Assembly (NCBI GenBank): GCA_027483535.1
Contig: JAIXUN010000002.1
Coordinates: forward strand, 1,984,001-2,048,000
Source: a bacterium
GTDB taxonomy: Bacteria; Armatimonadota; Fimbriimonadia; Fimbriimonadales; Fimbriimonadaceae
Direction of reading: 5' to 3'
Length of the DNA stretch: 64,000 nt
The notes beneath the pieces were generated by a model that saw only the letters and a list, made by a program, of their open reading frames with translations, was not told the origin of the DNA and searched no databases. Made by a program: the position numbers and the translations under genes. This document shows positions 60,992 through 64,000 of this stretch, piece by piece; within the stretch, counting starts at the first letter, position 1; every line of letters starts with the position of its first letter.

Positions 60992-63052
60992 ATGGAATTC
61001 AAAACCTCCCTAGAAAAGTACGCCGCCTATCCCGAACAGGTCTACGCGGGGGTCCTGGGCAAGATCATTGGCGTCTACGTTGGTCGACCCTTTGAGCAGT
61101 GGTCTCACAAGCGGATCATGGAGGAACTCGGGGAGATTGAGTATTACGTCCACGACCGATTAGGCCATCCGCTGATTGTTACCGACGACGATATCAGCGG
61201 CACCTTCGCTTTCCTTCGAGCGCTGGAAGAGCACGATTACGACCCGAACATCACGTCCGAGCAAATCGGTAAGACCTGGCTGAACCAGATCGTCGCTCGT
61301 CGAACCATCCTGTGGTGGGGTGGAGTCGGGCAATCCACCGAACACACCGCTTTCCATCGCCTCAAATCTGGCATTCCCGCGCCGGAATCGGGGTCCATCG
61401 CCCGGAATGGGAAGACCGTCGCTGAGCAGATTGGCGCCCAGATCTTTATCGATGGGTGGGGTCTGCTCTGCCCCGGCGATCCCGCAGCCGCGGTTTCTTT
61501 CGCGGAACGAGCCGCAAGAGTGAGCCATGACGGCGAAGCAGTGGTAGGCGCTCAAATGATCGCCGCGATGATCGCCTGTGCTTTTGACGGTGGATCGATT
61601 GAGGAGGTCATCGAAAAGGCGAGCGAGTACATCCCCCAAGACTCGATGATTCGCGCCTTAGTCGATGATGTTCGGCAACGGGTAGTCGATGAACCAGACT
61701 ATCTGAAGGGCTTCCCCTCGCTCGACGAAACCTACGGATATCATCGCTATCCGGGTGGATGTCACATCATTCCGAACCACGCGCTCATCCTCTTTGCCCT
61801 TTTCCACGGGAAAGGATCGTTCGCTCAGTCGATGAAAGTGGTCAACACCTGTGGTTGGGACACCGATTGCAACGCGGCCAATGTGGGCACCATCCTCGGC
61901 GTTCTCAACGGATTGAATGGCCTTCACGAAAAGGACTGGCGAGGTCCGGTGGCAGATCGGCTTTATGTCGCCGCCGCCGCGCCGCATCGCGTTATCTCCG
62001 ATGCTGCCCAAGAAGCTCAACGCATTGTGCAAACGGCTCACCTCCTGCGCGGCGAGCAGCCCCCTTACTTCCCCACCTACAACTTTGAGTTCCCCGATTC
62101 GGTGCAGGGCTGGTCACCCGTTGAGTACGACTTCGGCGCGATCCTTATCTCCGGTCCCGCCGATACCGAGGCATCCTGCTTCACCTGGCTGGAATCGCTT
62201 GAAATGAAGGGTTACGAGCTCATGGGTTCGCCAACCCTCATGACCGGGCAGACCATTGGTATTGTCTACGAAGACGCCCACGTTGCTCCCCCGTTCGAAG
62301 TCGTGGTCGAGTATCAGATTGATGCGGAGAACAAGCGAGAGATCGTCGCGGGTCACCACTTCCCCAAAAACCCGCAGAAGGAGTACCAGGGCACGATTGG
62401 ACAAACCGGGCATCTCGTGACCATCACCGTTCCGGAAACAAAAGGATTCCCCATTCGAAAACTAGGCATTCGGTTGCTGGAAGAAGGAACGCTGAGAATA
62501 GCCGGAATAGAGATTTCCGGCACGCCCGTTCTGGACCTCACCAACGGCGGATCACCCGCCCAACAGTTGCAGTGGATGAACGCGGTCGATGATTGGTCGA
62601 AGTGGTCCCTCGGTTTCCGGCTCAGTCACGAGTCTGGAGACGGGCTTTTCCTCCATGGCGCCGGGGGTGTCTCCGACGTTTCACTCGCAGCGGACATCCA
62701 CGTCACCCTCGCGCAGAGATGCGGCCTTGTCCTGGGATGCTCGGGACTCCGTCGATATCTCGGGCTGGTTCTCACCGCAGAGGGTCAGATTCAGTTGATC
62801 CAACAGTACGACGACGAGACGATCGTGTTGGCGGAAGAACGATTCCGTGGGACACCATTCTCCTCACATCCGTTCCGATTCAGCGCCCTCTACGTTCCGG
62901 ACCGCGAAGCCACCATTCTTGAAGGCAGCATTGGAGACAATCTCCTGCGAATCGGAGTGCAAGGAAGACACCCAGGGTCGGTTGGTTACCTCATCTCGGA
63001 AGGTCGAATCGACAGTCCGTTGCTCTCGATTCGACCGGTTGCCCGAGCGTGA
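60992..63052 (+). CDS. ADP-ribosylglycohydrolase-family protein with C-terminal domains
   Basis: A 686-residue protein. The N-terminal ADP-ribosyl-glycohydrolase (DraG) fold starts YAGVLGKIIGVYVGRPFEQW, with Mg-site motifs TDDDISGTFAFLRALEEH (about residues 68-85) and NTCGWDTDCNAANVGTILG near 290. The second half (from about 365) is beta-rich and not enzyme-like (FEFPDSVQGWSPVEYDFG, RIAGIEISGTPVLDLTNGG). This resembles large DraG proteins associated with carbohydrate use rather than ADP-ribosyl regulation. Cytoplasmic by sequence. Divergent from the secreted gene. Confidence 0.88.
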   Translation: MEFKTSLEKYAAYPEQVYAGVLGKIIGVYVGRPFEQWSHKRIMEELGEIEYYVHDRLGHPLIVTDDDISGTFAFLRALEEHDYDPNITSEQIGKTWLNQIVARRTILWWGGVGQSTEHTAFHRLKSGIPAPESGSIARNGKTVAEQIGAQIFIDGWGLLCPGDPAAAVSFAERAARVSHDGEAVVGAQMIAAMIACAFDGGSIEEVIEKASEYIPQDSMIRALVDDVRQRVVDEPDYLKGFPSLDETYGYHRYPGGCHIIPNHALILFALFHGKGSFAQSMKVVNTCGWDTDCNAANVGTILGVLNGLNGLHEKDWRGPVADRLYVAAAAPHRVISDAAQEAQRIVQTAHLLRGEQPPYFPTYNFEFPDSVQGWSPVEYDFGAILISGPADTEASCFTWLESLEMKGYELMGSPTLMTGQTIGIVYEDAHVAPPFEVVVEYQIDAENKREIVAGHHFPKNPQKEYQGTIGQTGHLVTITVPETKGFPIRKLGIRLLEEGTLRIAGIEISGTPVLDLTNGGSPAQQLQWMNAVDDWSKWSLGFRLSHESGDGLFLHGAGGVSDVSLAADIHVTLAQRCGLVLGCSGLRRYLGLVLTAEGQIQLIQQYDDETIVLAEERFRGTPFSSHPFRFSALYVPDREATILEGSIGDNLLRIGVQGRHPGSVGYLISEGRIDSPLLSIRPVARA

Positions 63053-63265
63053 AGGACGAAAAACTTGAAGAGTGGAAGGGTCGGCAAAGGACTCATCAGT
63101 AGGAGGTTTGAATCTTGACCTTTGAAGGTTTACGGAAAGACCCGTAGGATCGAAGGATCAGGATCGTGTCTGCATCTTTTGCTAGGTGCTTTGGATAAGC
63201 ATGCCCATTATTCATAGGCGTTTATGAGACCGATTGTGATTCCGACTCCCTCCACTTTTGCTTGG

Positions 63266-63715
63266 TTAAAGTTCTACTTCGATCTTCACCGTTGCGTTGT
63301 ACTCGTCAATTTCATCTTGCAGGGTGTCGACCTCTTTTTCCCAAGACTCGATCACCTCGGCGAGATGTGCGGCCGTTAACTGGACCGCATAGTTCACCGG
63401 GGCTCCCCCGAAACCGTATTCATTCGGCCCTTCGCCCGTGGGTACGCCCTTCGCCCAGGAAATCAGACCTCGCAACTCAGCAATACGGTTGATCTTCACT
63501 TGGGCTTCTCGGTTGGCAACGGTGATGGCCGCCTTTAGCTTCGCCAATTTTTCTACCGCCACCGTCAAGTTTGCCAATTCCTGTTTCAAATCGAACTGGG
63601 CGGGGACGCCTTCCGCAAATCGGTTGTGGCTCACAATTCGCTCTTGCAGGGTGCGAACGAGCTTTATTTGCCTGTTCTTGAGCTTCAAAGCTTTACTCAG
63701 CGAAACTTGCGCCAT
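63266..63715 (-). CDS. Hypothetical coiled-coil protein
   Basis: A 149-residue protein, largely helical with heptad-like repeats (LKLKNRQIKLVRTLQERIVS, DLKQELANLTVAVEKLAKLK) and a glycine-rich break GPNEYGFGGAPVNYAVQL. DIP1984-like spacing is possible but not certain. ATG 63715 follows AAAAGGGG; an upstream frame start is excluded since it lies in the terminator of the previous gene. The 213 bases between the DraG gene and its stop hold nothing clear. Confidence 0.65.
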   Translation of the reverse strand: MAQVSLSKALKLKNRQIKLVRTLQERIVSHNRFAEGVPAQFDLKQELANLTVAVEKLAKLKAAITVANREAQVKINRIAELRGLISWAKGVPTGEGPNEYGFGGAPVNYAVQLTAAHLAEVIESWEKEVDTLQDEIDEYNATVKIEVEL

Positions 63716-63738
63716 ACCCCTTTTTATAACGTTTAGGC

Positions 63739-63770
63739 AAAAAAATGGGAAGCCAGAATGGCTTCCCAAA
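63739..63770 (-). terminator. Rho-independent terminator of the right-edge gene
   Basis: TGGGAAGCC-agaat-GGCTTCCCA stem followed on the minus strand by TTTTTTT (A-run 63739-63745). It lies about 25 bases after the stop at 63794. Confidence 0.92.
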
Positions 63771-63793
63771 GAATCTTGAACTCCTAGTGTCGA

Positions 63794-64000
63794 TTAAACG
63801 TTGGTAGGAACGCGAGGCGCAGGCTTCGCGAAATACTCTTTGAAGCGTCGATCGTCGTGACCCGTGTTCGGATCCCAATCGACGTCCTCGTAAAAGTCGC
63901 CAAGAAGACGCTCTACGAGCGGGCGGGCTCGTTCCGAAATACGAAACTTGAGCCATCGACCCTGGAAGTCGCTGTGGACGACAAAGGCGTCTCTCAGTTT
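63794..64000 (-). CDS. Hypothetical protein, N-terminus cut by window edge (partial)
   Basis: A minus-strand frame open from the right edge to TAA at 63794-63796, giving the last 68 residues. Readable pieces: VVHSDFQGRWLKFRISERAR, PLVERLLGDFYEDVDWDPNT and a Pro-rich end AKPAPRVPTNV. The family is not recognised. A terminator follows, which supports a real gene end. Confidence 0.65.
   Translation of the reverse strand, partial: KLRDAFVVHSDFQGRWLKFRISERARPLVERLLGDFYEDVDWDPNTGHDDRRFKEYFAKPAPRVPTNV

Overview
The window reads as chromosomal DNA of a moderately GC-rich, free-living, Gram-negative-type bacterium. The best guess is Armatimonadota, in the Fimbriimonas-like group. That is inference from gene content: many prepilin-like proteins whose C-termini carry a CPSGGTY...TC..GH pattern, DUF1854, DUF4446 and DUF5695 proteins, a fused ispDF, murein-recycling Mpl, and an ATP synthase operon without beta and epsilon. 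No 16S gene is present to confirm it. Genes are dense, often overlap by 4 bp, and use TTG or GTG starts fairly often. No insertion sequence, prophage or CRISPR array was seen.

Layout. 1-7.4 kb: the end of an unknown sugar-enzyme-like gene, a small zinc-ribbon protein, dnaB behind a cluster of DnaA-box-like sites, purD, then topA and a GNAT acetyltransferase on the minus strand. 7.6-12.6 kb: a transglutaminase-like exported protein, a PIN/TRAM membrane protein, ispDF, comF and DUF1854. 12.7-16.2 kb: a single-domain LuxR regulator, three poorly known minus-strand genes (one with pentapeptide repeats) and galK. 16.2-16.5 kb: a stretch of consecutive hairpins that looks like a structured RNA, ahead of an M20 dipeptidase. 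17.9-27.6 kb: mpl, glutathione peroxidase, rhodanese, trmFO, a TolB-like lipoprotein with a Thr/Ser repeat linker, a nitrilase-family enzyme, class II aldolase, VanZ and trpB.

27.6-32.5 kb is a minus-strand pilus/pseudopilin locus. It has three major-pilin-like genes (two nearly identical), then PilV-, PilW- and PilX-like genes and a small membrane protein, with hairpin terminators that split the transcripts. 32.6-40.7 kb holds a two-domain ABM-like protein, an M48 protease, Nudix, signal peptidase I, DUF4446, two ECF sigma factors (one beside a membrane anti-sigma-like protein) and Mrp. 40.8-44.2 kb: a large DUF5695 protein, a small coiled-coil membrane protein and a TfoX-like protein.

44.2-46.8 kb is the accessory spot: an initiator tRNA with a near-consensus promoter, then an AbiEi/AbiEii type IV toxin-antitoxin pair behind a long inverted repeat, then a Vsr endonuclease without a visible methylase. 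46.9-53.8 kb: a putative haem/EF-hand/DUF2231 membrane protein, small membrane proteins, an EamA transporter, YgfZ, a DUF2993-like protein and recG. 53.9-59.6 kb: the ATP synthase operon (AtpZ/AtpI-like, a, c, b, delta, alpha, gamma), closed by a strong bidirectional terminator with no atpD or atpC. The end carries a secreted protein of unknown function, an ADP-ribosylglycohydrolase-family protein, a coiled-coil protein and a partial gene.
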